This document shows positions 7,975-15,310 of a stretch of 15,401 nucleotides of DNA, piece by piece (the stretch's first letter is position 1; the number at the start of each line of letters is the position of its first letter). The notes beneath the pieces are model-generated. The model saw only the letters and a list, made by a program, of their open reading frames with translations, was not told the origin of the DNA and did not search any database. The DNA comes from Lentisphaeria bacterium UBA1732. Its GTDB lineage: Bacteria; Verrucomicrobiota; Lentisphaeria; Victivallales; UBA1829. A program made the position numbers and the translations under genes. The stretch is from contig DCIG01000011.1 of NCBI GenBank assembly GCA_002315855.1, positions 29,154 through 44,554 of the forward strand, read 5' to 3'.

Positions 7975-9117
7975 TCAGCTTAAGGCGCACAAAATCGCTT
8001 CCGCTTCCGCATCGCTCATGAAGCGGGGATTGTTTTTCATGCTGGCACTGCGGCAGTTTGCAATGATAAACGGATAGTGTTCCGGAGAAAGACCATAAGA
8101 TTTGAAATCACAAGGTGTCCCGACCGATTCCGCCAAAGACTGAAGTTTGTTCAGAAATCCGGATGATGAAATGTCATCCGCTTTGATTGCAGAAGCCAGT
8201 TCGCAGAACAGCCCGCCGCATACCGGTTCATTGAAACGGAATACCGGCATCATCAGGACGGCACAAGCCACACCATGCGGGATATGAAGCAATGAGCCGA
8301 CAGGATGCGCCAAGCCATGAACTGCGCCTAAACCGCAGTTTGCAAACGCCATCCCGGCAAGCATGGAGGCTTTTGCCATACCGGCACGGGCTTCGGCATC
8401 ATCAGGACATTCACAGCAGCGTTTCAGCAAGCCGCAAATCAAAACGACGGCCTGCCGCGACCAGGTGCGTGTCATATCGGAAGCGCGAGGCGAAATATAG
8501 GATTCGACAGCCTGTACCAAAGCATCCAGACCGCTTGCCGCAGTTACGGAAGACGGGCAGGCAAACGTCAATTCGGGATCAACAAGAGCCAATTCAGGCG
8601 TCATAGACGGATGCCGAAGTGATTTTTTCACTTTCGTTGCGGTATCACTGAGGACGGCATTTGATGTCATTTCCGCGCCGGTGCCGGAGGTGGTAGGCAA
8701 CGCAGCCAGAAAGATTCGCTTCGTGCCGTCAATCATACTTTTCCCTGAGAAATAATCATTGCAGGAGCCTTTGAGGTTCACAAGCGAGGCGGCAGCTTTC
8801 GCCGCATCCATGACACTGCCGCCGCCAAGAGCGACAATGCCGTCCACGCAGCATACGCGGGATGCCTCTGCAATGGCATCCACGGCGTTTGGCGGGGGTT
8901 CAGAGGGTACACCCGAATAAAGACATGTCTTGAGACCCGATTGCTCTAAAACAGCCCTTACACGCGAAGTATCGCCTGATGCCAGAGTATGAGTTCCTGC
9001 GACCAAAAGAACTGTTGTGAAGTTTTCCGGCAAAAAGGAGGGGAGATCCGCGATTTTGCCCGCACCGAATACGATCGTCCGCGGCAGACGGATTGAAAAA
9101 GGAGACAGATTATTCAT
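7975..9117 (-). CDS. Iron-type (group III) alcohol dehydrogenase family protein
   Basis: NAD(P)-dependent dehydrogenase of the Fe-ADH superfamily; cytoplasmic. Full length at 380 residues. The N-terminal nucleotide-binding half carries GGGSVMDAAKA (98-108) and PTTSGTGAEMT (141-151); the C-terminal helical half carries the metal site. Of the canonical ligands, Asp198 (SGLDAL), His267 (VHGLAHP) and His281 (IPHG) are present, but the second, normally His four residues after the Asp, is Gln202 (DALVQAVES). That variant is known in some subgroups and leaves metal identity and substrate open. The start codon overlaps the last 8 bp of rnc, so it is almost surely translated from the same mRNA. Substrate unknown. 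Confidence 0.9.
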   Translation of the reverse strand: MNNLSPFSIRLPRTIVFGAGKIADLPSFLPENFTTVLLVAGTHTLASGDTSRVRAVLEQSGLKTCLYSGVPSEPPPNAVDAIAEASRVCCVDGIVALGGGSVMDAAKAAASLVNLKGSCNDYFSGKSMIDGTKRIFLAALPTTSGTGAEMTSNAVLSDTATKVKKSLRHPSMTPELALVDPELTFACPSSVTAASGLDALVQAVESYISPRASDMTRTWSRQAVVLICGLLKRCCECPDDAEARAGMAKASMLAGMAFANCGLGAVHGLAHPVGSLLHIPHGVACAVLMMPVFRFNEPVCGGLFCELASAIKADDISSSGFLNKLQSLAESVGTPCDFKSYGLSPEHYPFIIANCRSASMKNNPRFMSDAEAEAILCALS

Positions 9118-9826
9118 GATTCTCTTTTCCTAACGTGATTTCGCCGGCATGAATCTGCTGTAAAACGATTTTAGCCGCTTCTTTTTCCGCAAGTCTGCGG
9201 CTGCCGGCCGAAGCCTTCGCAACAACTTTATTCTGAATCAGAACTTCCACCTCGAAACTGGGTTCGTGGTCGGGACCAGAAACATTGACGACACGATAAG
9301 CCGGCACACTCATGCCGCGTTCCTGCGTGTATTCCTGCAAGAGACCTTTTGGATTGATTTCGGTCAGAGTGGATTTCGGGTCAGGATAATTCTTCTCCAT
9401 GATGTCGAGGAAGAATTTGCGGGCGGTGTCAAGCCCCTGATCCAGATAGATTGCGGCGATTAATGACTCGAAGGCATCACAAATGGTGGAGTCGCGGTCT
9501 TCGCCGTGCAGTTCAATCTCGCCGCGGCCGAGCAGCAGAAAACTGCCCAGAGAGATTGTACGGGCAAACAGTGCGAGGGCATTCTGATCCGCCATCGCAG
9601 AGCGGATTTTCGATAAATCGCCTTCCTGCAATGATGGATAACGCTTGTATAAATAATCTGTTACGGTGATTTGGACGACAGCATCTCCCAAAAATTCGAG
9701 CCGCTGATTGTCGTAGGAGAGATTGTGTTCCGAAGCAAATGACGTATGGGTCATTGCCTCACGGTAAAGTTCAGGATTGTTGAATTTGAATCCCAACATG
9801 TGTTCAAGTTTGACAAAGTCACTCAT
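9110..9826 (-). CDS. rnc: Ribonuclease III
   Basis: Double-strand-specific endoribonuclease that processes rRNA precursors and regulates mRNAs. About 238 residues, a normal length. The N-terminal nuclease domain holds the signature NQRLEFLGDAVV with catalytic Glu44 and Asp48. The second acidic pair, Asp117 and Glu120, lies in ICDAFESLIAAIYLD. The C-terminal dsRNA-binding domain (about 158-232) includes NPKGLLQEYTQ and ends with SRRLAEKEAAKIVLQ. Start chosen at 9826 because AGGA lies five bases before it; an in-frame ATG at 9832 abuts the AGG directly and is less likely. It begins 15 bp after the pilT-like stop and overlaps adh by 8 bp. Confidence 0.95.
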   Translation of the reverse strand: MSDFVKLEHMLGFKFNNPELYREAMTHTSFASEHNLSYDNQRLEFLGDAVVQITVTDYLYKRYPSLQEGDLSKIRSAMADQNALALFARTISLGSFLLLGRGEIELHGEDRDSTICDAFESLIAAIYLDQGLDTARKFFLDIMEKNYPDPKSTLTEINPKGLLQEYTQERGMSVPAYRVVNVSGPDHEPSFEVEVLIQNKVVAKASAGSRRLAEKEAAKIVLQQIHAGEITLGKENHE

Positions 9827-9841
9827 ATTCATCCTGTTGTA

Positions 9842-12085
9842 TCATAGAAATGCTGATATTTCCTTTTCAACGAATGCGAAGCGTTCCGCTTCTTCCTTTG
9901 AAACGAATCCCGCATTGCAAAGGTCTTCGAGGGCGTGCTGCATCGTAACCATCCCGTCTTTCTGGCTGGTCTCAATGATACTTGGCAGCTGGAACGTTTT
10001 GCCTTCACGAATCAGGGAACGGACCGCAAAGGAGCCTGTCATGATTTCAAATGCGGCAATACGGCCTTTTGCAATATCAATGCGCGGAATGAGCCGCTGA
10101 GACACCGATGCAAGAATCACGCTTGCCAGCTGGGAACGGATCTGATTCTGCTGTACATGGGGGAACGAGTCAACAATCCGGTCAACGGCTTCGGGGGCAC
10201 TGTTTGCATGGATGGTCGCAAGAACCAGGTGTCCGGTTTCTGCGGCCGTCAAAGCGGCGGCAATGGTTTCCTGATCGCGCATTTCTCCCAGCATAATCAC
10301 ATCGGGTGCTTCGCGCAGGGCGTATTTCAAAGCGGCGGCGAACGAAAGCGTATCATCATGGAGTTCACGCTGTTCGATGACCGAATTCTGATTGTTGAAG
10401 ACGTATTCCACGGGGTCTTCGATTGTGATAATATGGGCGTTCCGGTTGCGGTTGACATGGTCAATCAAGCAGGCCAGCGTGGTTGATTTCCCGCTTCCCG
10501 TCGGACCGCCGACAAGAATCAACCCCTGTTTTTTCTTCATGAGATTCATCAGGGAATCGGGAATCCCAAGCGTATGATAATCGGGGATTACGAGATTGAC
10601 AAGACGCGCCACCATGCCAAGCGAGCCCCGCTGATAGAAGGCATTGATACGGAACCGCAAAGGAGCAGGTTTGCTGTTTGATTTTTTGTACAAATCGACG
10701 GAGAGCGCGAAGTCAAGTTCGCGTGTTTCCTCCAAAATGGTGCGCTGATGCTGATTGATGATGCCATACAGAAGCCGCTGCACATCATCACTGTTCAGCA
10801 CGGGCATATCAAGTTCACGCAGCTCGCCGTTGATGCGGAGCGTGGGACGTGCACCTGAAGTTAAAATCAAATCGCTGGAATGTGTTTGGTATGCCGCACG
10901 GAACAGCACACGCATATCCACGATATTTTTATCGGTGTCATCCATGCGCGTGCCATAATAGTTGCGGAAAGCATCCATGCCGACTTCCATGCCCTTGATC
11001 AGGAGGGCAAATTCTTCACGGTTCGTGGATGCCTCCATGGCATCCTGCAACGAAATATGTTTTTCTCCATAAAGTCTGTAAATCGAGCGTTTGAAGGGAA
11101 TCATGCCTTGTTCCACGTTGCGATTCAGAGCATTTTCCAGTGCGCTGTAATCACGCAGAGCAATCAGTTTGCGCACAAGTCCGGTACCGAGGAGGATTTC
11201 AAAGGCTGGAATCATTTTCGTGCGGCCGATTTCCGGAATGAGACGCTGCGCCAGAATACCATTCAAAGCCAGACTCAAATCGTCCGCGACGTGAGCCTGC
11301 TGATCCATGGGGAACATATTCACGATACGCTGGACAGCCTGAACCGTATCTGCAGTATGAACCGTACTGATGACCAAATGTCCGGTCAGAGAAGCAATGA
11401 GCGCAGTACGGATGGTCTCCGTGTCGCGCATTTCGCCAACCACAATGACATCAGGATTTTCACGAAGTGCGCTCCGCAGGGCATCCGAGAAGCCGCCCGA
11501 TTTGTTCGTGTCGATTTCGCGCTGGGAAATCGTTGCCTGATTGTCTGTGAAAAGATATTCCACCGGGTCTTCCAAGGTCAGAATATGACATGGACGGGTT
11601 TTGTTAATCAGGGTAATCAAGGTGCCCATGGACGTGCTTTTTCCGCTTCCTGTGGCACCTGCAAACAAAATCAGTCCGCGCGGCATAGCCGCAAGCTGAT
11701 TCAGAATTGAGGGCAAATGCAATGATTCCAAGTTCAAATCATCCCCGTTCCCGATGGGGCGAACAGCCAAGGAAGGACCGCGGACCGTCTCGAAGAAATT
11801 GAAGCGGAAATGCTTGCCGCCGGGCATGGAAAAAGAGGTGTCCATGTACGACTGCCGCATGTAATTCGCTTCCTGCGCCTCGTCAAGAACCATCCGGCGG
11901 AAGTCGGTGAGCATCTGCACCGTCATATCAAACGGCTGCGGCTCCAGCTTTCCGGCAAACCTCATGACGGGTTTTTTGCCGGAAGACAGAAGCAAATCAC
12001 TGGCGTGACGTTCCGATGCCTTGGCAAGCAAAGAGAGAATCACTTGATGAGACGAGGCGTCGGTATGAGAGTTTTCCTGAATCAT
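9842..12085 (-). CDS. Tandem PilT-type ATPase (two complete PilT modules in one chain)
   Basis: 747 residues, about twice a normal PilT (about 350-380), made of two PilT modules at about 10-365 and 388-747. PilT is the cytoplasmic hexameric motor that retracts type IV pili. Module 1: N-terminal PAS-like domain (ASDLLLSSGKKPVMRFAG), Walker A GATGSGKST (143-151), Asp box LTLEDPVEYLF, Walker B PDVIVVGEMRD (211-221), His box GHLVISTVHT (235-244). Module 2: SSDLILTSGARPTLRING, Walker A GPTGSGKST (527-535), ITIEDPVEYVF, PDVIMLGEMRD (594-604), GHLVLATIHA (618-627). Both should bind and hydrolyse ATP. The retraction-linked AIRNLIRE-type motif is good in module 2 (FAVRSLIRE, 686-694) but degraded in module 1 (GLVRKLIAL, 302-310). 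No other pil genes are nearby. The ATG at 12085 lacks a clear ribosome binding site. Confidence 0.93.
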   Translation of the reverse strand: MIQENSHTDASSHQVILSLLAKASERHASDLLLSSGKKPVMRFAGKLEPQPFDMTVQMLTDFRRMVLDEAQEANYMRQSYMDTSFSMPGGKHFRFNFFETVRGPSLAVRPIGNGDDLNLESLHLPSILNQLAAMPRGLILFAGATGSGKSTSMGTLITLINKTRPCHILTLEDPVEYLFTDNQATISQREIDTNKSGGFSDALRSALRENPDVIVVGEMRDTETIRTALIASLTGHLVISTVHTADTVQAVQRIVNMFPMDQQAHVADDLSLALNGILAQRLIPEIGRTKMIPAFEILLGTGLVRKLIALRDYSALENALNRNVEQGMIPFKRSIYRLYGEKHISLQDAMEASTNREEFALLIKGMEVGMDAFRNYYGTRMDDTDKNIVDMRVLFRAAYQTHSSDLILTSGARPTLRINGELRELDMPVLNSDDVQRLLYGIINQHQRTILEETRELDFALSVDLYKKSNSKPAPLRFRINAFYQRGSLGMVARLVNLVIPDYHTLGIPDSLMNLMKKKQGLILVGGPTGSGKSTTLACLIDHVNRNRNAHIITIEDPVEYVFNNQNSVIEQRELHDDTLSFAAALKYALREAPDVIMLGEMRDQETIAAALTAAETGHLVLATIHANSAPEAVDRIVDSFPHVQQNQIRSQLASVILASVSQRLIPRIDIAKGRIAAFEIMTGSFAVRSLIREGKTFQLPSIIETSQKDGMVTMQHALEDLCNAGFVSKEEAERFAFVEKEISAFL

Positions 12086-12115
12086 TTTGAAAAGCAGGCA
12101 TATTGGGGAGAATGT

Positions 12116-12153
12116 CCGTCATGAATCAAGATACTCTTGAGAAATCATGACGG
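12116..12153 (-). other. Strong two-part hairpin in the gap before the double pilT gene
   Basis: Outer arms ccgtcatga / tcatgacgg (12116-12124 with 12145-12153) and inner arms tcaaga / tcttga (12126-12131 with 12135-12140) around a 3-nt loop, with a small asymmetric bulge (1 nt against 4). It starts 9 bases after the reductase stop and ends 30 bases before the pilT-like ATG. No T run follows, so it is more likely an mRNA processing or stabilising structure, or a partial attenuator, than a full terminator. Confidence 0.7.
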
Positions 12154-12162
12154 AGCATTGTG

Positions 12163-12783
12163 TTATTTGCCATCTGCAAAGCTGGTAACGGCAATGGGTT
12201 CCGATTCCGGACGCGGGATATTGCCTGCGGCAATGGAATTCAGAAGCCAAGCCATATTGCGACCGAGGGTACGCATGGTCTGCAAGCCTTCTTTATCCTT
12301 GAGAACATCTGCCGGAGAACTTCCATGGACAGAGTTCCAATACTGCGAAGATACGACGGGCATCTGCTTCAGCGTGAAATATTTATTCAGACGCTCAAAC
12401 GCGGCACTCGCGCCGCCACGGCGACAGCTTACCACAGCAGCGGCAGGTTTGCCTTTCATGAACGAACCGTAGGCGAAGAACAGACGATCCAGCAAGGCAC
12501 AAAGGGCACCATTGGGACCGGCGAAATAAACGGGAGAACCGATTATAAATCCGTCAGCGGCGGAACATTCTTTCGCAAGGTCAGCCAAAACATCGTCCTC
12601 GAAGATGCAAGTCCCTGTTTTGCGGCAATTCCCGCAGGCAATACAGCCGTGGACGGCACCTTTGCCGATGTGGAAGATTTTGGTCTGAATGCCTTCGGAT
12701 TCCAGAATATTGGCGACTTTCCTCAATGCAGTGTAAGTGCAGCCGTGTTCATGGGGACTTCCGTTAATCAGCAGAACTTTCAT
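12163..12783 (-). CDS. NADPH-dependent FMN reductase / iron-sulfur flavoprotein-like protein
   Basis: 206-residue cytoplasmic flavodoxin-fold protein. The N terminus MKVLLINGSPHEHGCTYTAL is the FMN phosphate-binding loop of the FMN-reductase branch. It is followed by a cysteine cluster, Cys47-x2-Cys50-x2-Cys53-x5-Cys59 (GCIACGNC...TCIFEDD), matching the compact cysteine motif of iron-sulfur flavoproteins, where it binds a 4Fe-4S cluster. Many related reductases keep similar cysteines without a proven cluster, so cluster binding is an inference. Next comes FIIGSPVYF (the isoalloxazine loop) and PAAAVVSCRRGG. It starts 26 bp after the exported flavodoxin gene with gaggtctcaaca before the ATG; the two are surely co-transcribed. 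Electron partner and substrate are unknown. Confidence 0.87.
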   Translation of the reverse strand: MKVLLINGSPHEHGCTYTALRKVANILESEGIQTKIFHIGKGAVHGCIACGNCRKTGTCIFEDDVLADLAKECSAADGFIIGSPVYFAGPNGALCALLDRLFFAYGSFMKGKPAAAVVSCRRGGASAAFERLNKYFTLKQMPVVSSQYWNSVHGSSPADVLKDKEGLQTMRTLGRNMAWLLNSIAAGNIPRPESEPIAVTSFADGK

Positions 12784-12809
12784 TGTTGAGACCTCAAAAT
12801 GTTTAAGAA

Positions 12810-13379
12810 TCAGAGCAGACCATTCTTTTCAAGCCAGGCAGAGACTTCACCTTCGAGAGCATCCTTGGCGGCTGCTCCGGCGCGGCTGAATCCCTGAACC
12901 ATCGTGCTGTTCGGGCAAAGTTTTGCGACATCATCAAAGAAACGACCGGGACCGCCGTTGCCATAGGTGCAGAACGGGATAACTTTCTTGCCGCTCAAGT
13001 CGTTTTTCAGGAGGAACGCTCTCAAAGGGGAAGAATAGCTGGCAAACCAGATCGGGGAACCCACGTAGACTGTATCATAGTCTGCGAGGTCAACGGGAAG
13101 TTTTTCCAATGCGGGTTTATCGTTTGTCTTCAGGTCAGCCTGTCCGGCGCTTACAACGGCGGAATAATCCTTGGGGTAGGGGGTTACGAGCTTGATTTCG
13201 CAAATATCGCCATTGACTTTTTTCTGAATGGTTTCCGCAACCAATTTTGTGTTTTCACCGGTTGACCAGGTGTAATAGACAACAAGCGGTTTTTTCGGGG
13301 CGGCACCCACGCCACAGCATCCAACGAGCATGAACATGGCTGAAAAAACAGTAACGAGAATGAGAGCAAGACGTTTCAT
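12810..13379 (-). CDS. Exported flavodoxin-domain lipoprotein
   Basis: 189 residues. A lipoprotein signal (MKRLALILVTVFSAMFMLVG-Cys21) with a perfect L-V-G-C lipobox precedes a complete flavodoxin fold: phosphate loop YYTWSTGENTK (about 35-45), VYVGSPIWFASYSSPLRAFLL (FMN ring loop), and IPFCTYGNGGPGR. Flavodoxins normally work in the cytoplasm, so a membrane-anchored, envelope-facing version suggests an electron carrier or quinone reductase at the membrane surface. The start at 13379 is fixed by ggaggattcct just before the ATG; the open frame extends 26 codons upstream but that part lacks these signs. First gene of the flavodoxin-to-adh unit; promoter at 13597-13624. Confidence 0.87.
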   Translation of the reverse strand: MKRLALILVTVFSAMFMLVGCCGVGAAPKKPLVVYYTWSTGENTKLVAETIQKKVNGDICEIKLVTPYPKDYSAVVSAGQADLKTNDKPALEKLPVDLADYDTVYVGSPIWFASYSSPLRAFLLKNDLSGKKVIPFCTYGNGGPGRFFDDVAKLCPNSTMVQGFSRAGAAAKDALEGEVSAWLEKNGLL

Positions 13380-13401
13380 AGGAATCCTCCAAATGATGAT
13401 T

Positions 13402-13565
13402 AAGCTAAATTCAAAAGTCCTGACAGGAGCTTTGAAATCCTCTTCGGCATTTCTCAAGAGAATATTTCCGGCGGCGGCATTTCAGTCCGTCGCTTCAAAC
13501 TTCTTTATGACAACTGCGTGAAGATTTTTTCAAATCTTTTCATCAATGACTTCAGAAATCAGCTT
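13402..13565 (+). repeat. Intergenic ~165-bp foldback repeat, copy C, in the flavodoxin leader
   Basis: Same orientation as copy B and aligned with it over its full length: ttcaaaagtcctgacagg, agctttgaaatcctcttcggc, ccggcggcg, cttcaaac, caactgcgtgaagatt, and an end atcaatgacttcagaaatc. The ends are imperfect inverted repeats (aagct-a-ttc--aagtc-tga pattern). It lies between the predicted promoter and the ribosome binding site of the flavodoxin lipoprotein, so it would be transcribed as part of the 5' leader. Confidence 0.85.
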
Positions 13566-13569
13566 GATT

Positions 13570-13583
13570 GTTTGTTAACAAAC
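13570..13583. promoter_or_regulatory. Perfect 14-bp palindrome, candidate operator of the flavodoxin operon
   Basis: gtttgttaacaaac reads the same on both strands. It lies about 7-20 bases downstream of the predicted transcription start, a usual place for a repressor. No regulator gene is adjacent. Confidence 0.55.
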
Positions 13584-13596
13584 TGACCGATATGGA

Positions 13597-13624
13597 ACTA
13601 TACCACATATTTTGATAAATTCAA
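13597..13624 (-). promoter_or_regulatory. Sigma-70-type promoter of the flavodoxin-to-adh unit
   Basis: Minus strand TTGAAT (13624-13619), 16-bp spacer ending TGTGG, TATAGT (13602-13597). The TG one base upstream gives an extended -10. Start predicted near 13590, which makes a leader of about 210 nt containing the palindrome and repeat copy C. Confidence 0.65.
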
Positions 13625-13645
13625 ATATAAAAGTGCTCCAAGATG

Positions 13646-13680
13646 AAAAAATCCCCAATGAAAACAATCATTGAGGATTT
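13646..13680 (-). terminator. Rho-independent terminator of the ankyrin-protein gene
   Basis: 13-bp stem aaatccccaatga / tcattgaggattt (13649-13661 with 13668-13680), 6-nt loop. The one mismatch becomes a G-U pair only in RNA made from the minus strand, and a T run follows on that strand (A run at 13646-13651), so it serves the minus-strand gene ending at 13758. Confidence 0.88.
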
Positions 13681-13757
13681 CCGGCACACCCGCCAAACGT
13701 GCAGATGTGTCATTCAGAAAGAAAACGAAATCTTTTGAGCCGACGGCCGGATTTGAA

Positions 13758-15164
13758 TTACTTCTTTTCGTCGGACTGTTTTTTCATGGCATCCGAGAGG
13801 AGCGATTTGATTTCCTTGTCCTGCGTCATTTCAAGCATTGCGTCAGAAACTTTCACGCCCATGGGGAGAAGCGTCTTCACTGCCGCGACATTGCCTCCGC
13901 GAACCGCAAAAACGAGGGGACTTTCGCCTTTCTTGTTCAAGGCATCTTCCTGACCGCCCTTGAACAGAATGAAGCGAATCGTGTCGGCATCCGCAGTGCT
14001 GGCGGCGATATGGAGGGGAGTATTGCCTTCCAGGTTGGTAACATTCATTTCCAGACCGATTGAGGACAAATACTTAATCATATCAGGATGTTTCGCGCCG
14101 GAAATCATGGGTGTGGTGCCATCAATGGCGATTGCATTTTTGTTGGCTTTTTCCGCGACAATCTGTTTCGCCAGAGCCACGCTTCCTGTTCCGGCGGCGT
14201 AGTGCAGGGCGGTAAAGCCTTTCTTGTCATAGAGGTTCACATCGGCTTTCTTTTCCAGAAGATAAGCAACCGTAGCACGTTTCGCACGTTCGCAGGCGTA
14301 GTGAAGCGGGGTCATGCCGGTATTGGTTTTTGCGTTGATGTCGGCACCTTCGCGGATAAGACCTTTCACCATGTCGAGGTTGCCGCGGGCGGCAGCCTGA
14401 TGAAGCGGAGTAATGCCCGAATTTGTGGCGGCAGTCGGATCAGCTCCGAAATCCAGCAGGAGCTGCACCATATCCGCATCGCACAGACGGCAGGCATCGT
14501 ACAGAGGAGTCATGCCGTTTTTCATGGCAGTCTTCGGAGAGATGGCACGGGTACGAAGCATGTAGCTGACGATATTCAGGTGTTTGTTGCGAACAGCCGC
14601 GTGTAAAATGGACATGCCTTCTTCATTTACGGCAGTGAAATCCGCATCGGAATCGGAGAGGCGGAGCATGGTGGTATAGTCGCCATTCGTAACACAGTAA
14701 TACAAAACCGAATTGCCTTTTTCGTCCTTTGCATTGATTTGCGCGCCCTGTTCCAAATAGAGCATTACGGCATCCCATTTCAATTCTTTTGCACGTTCCA
14801 GCATAGGTTTATTCAAGGCGGCGATACGGGCCTCTTCTTCCTTGCGAAGACGTTCCTCTTCTGCGCGGCGGGCTTCCTCAGCGGCGCGTTTTTCCTCTTC
14901 CTCTTTCCGCTTCGCCTCGTCCTGAGCTTTTTTTTCTGCATCTTCTTCGGAGACTTCTTCGGCGTTTTCTTCATCGCTTTTTTCTTCGATGACACCATTT
15001 TCATCTTTGGCTTCCACCTCCTCACCTTCGGCAACAATCAAGCCGGAGGATACGAAGTTCATATTGCGCTGATCCGCCGCATCGGTGCCGGATGCCGGGA
15101 CAGCGAATGCAAAAGCAAGCAGGAAAGCTGCAGCAGAAGTCATGCTGAATACGGGAGTTTTCAT
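13758..15164 (-). CDS. Secreted ankyrin-repeat protein with charged coiled-coil region
   Basis: 468 residues. Residues 1-26 form a signal peptide (MKTPVFSMTS..., likely cut near PASG). Residues about 45-118 are extremely rich in Glu, Lys, Ala and Arg (EEEKRAAEEARRAEEERLRK), predicting a long single alpha-helix or coiled coil. From about residue 120 to 445 there are about nine ankyrin repeats, visible as recurring G-x-TPLH motifs (GMSILHA, GMTPLYD, GITPLHQ, GMTPLHY, GFTALHY, GNTPLHI and others). The short tail is lysine- and aspartate-rich. Ankyrin repeats bind protein partners; an envelope or secreted scaffold is likely but the partner is unknown. Start set at 15164 because ggagaatacac precedes it and the signal peptide begins there; the frame is open 19 codons further upstream. 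Own terminator; no operon partner within the window. Confidence 0.88.
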   Translation of the reverse strand: MKTPVFSMTSAAAFLLAFAFAVPASGTDAADQRNMNFVSSGLIVAEGEEVEAKDENGVIEEKSDEENAEEVSEEDAEKKAQDEAKRKEEEEKRAAEEARRAEEERLRKEEEARIAALNKPMLERAKELKWDAVMLYLEQGAQINAKDEKGNSVLYYCVTNGDYTTMLRLSDSDADFTAVNEEGMSILHAAVRNKHLNIVSYMLRTRAISPKTAMKNGMTPLYDACRLCDADMVQLLLDFGADPTAATNSGITPLHQAAARGNLDMVKGLIREGADINAKTNTGMTPLHYACERAKRATVAYLLEKKADVNLYDKKGFTALHYAAGTGSVALAKQIVAEKANKNAIAIDGTTPMISGAKHPDMIKYLSSIGLEMNVTNLEGNTPLHIAASTADADTIRFILFKGGQEDALNKKGESPLVFAVRGGNVAAVKTLLPMGVKVSDAMLEMTQDKEIKSLLSDAMKKQSDEKK

Positions 15165-15310
15165 GTGTATTCTCCAAAAGTAAAACGTGAGAAGCATCTT
15201 CAAAAACTGAAAGAACCTCATGTCGAGGTATCTTGGGAATCTGAATTTACCTCATTAGTAAAGATTAGCTGAAAAAAGTTTTCTCCGATTCAATCTTCAG
15301 AGAAAGAACT

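Noticed and set aside
7930..7980. Similarity of tcattgacttcgg near the adh stop to the end of the foldback repeat
   Set aside because: The match is about 11 bases with no matching interior or opposite end.
9832..9834. Earlier ATG of rnc at 9832
   Set aside because: The AGG of the likely ribosome binding site directly touches it; the ATG at 9826 has proper spacing.
10880..11710. Plus-strand open frame opposite module 1 of the double PilT
   Set aside because: Shadow of conserved PilT motifs on the other strand; no ribosome binding site or recognisable domain.
12810..13457. Longer form of the flavodoxin lipoprotein starting at 13457
   Set aside because: It would hide the signal peptide behind 26 extra residues encoded by repeat copy C; the ggagg site and lipobox fix the start at 13379.
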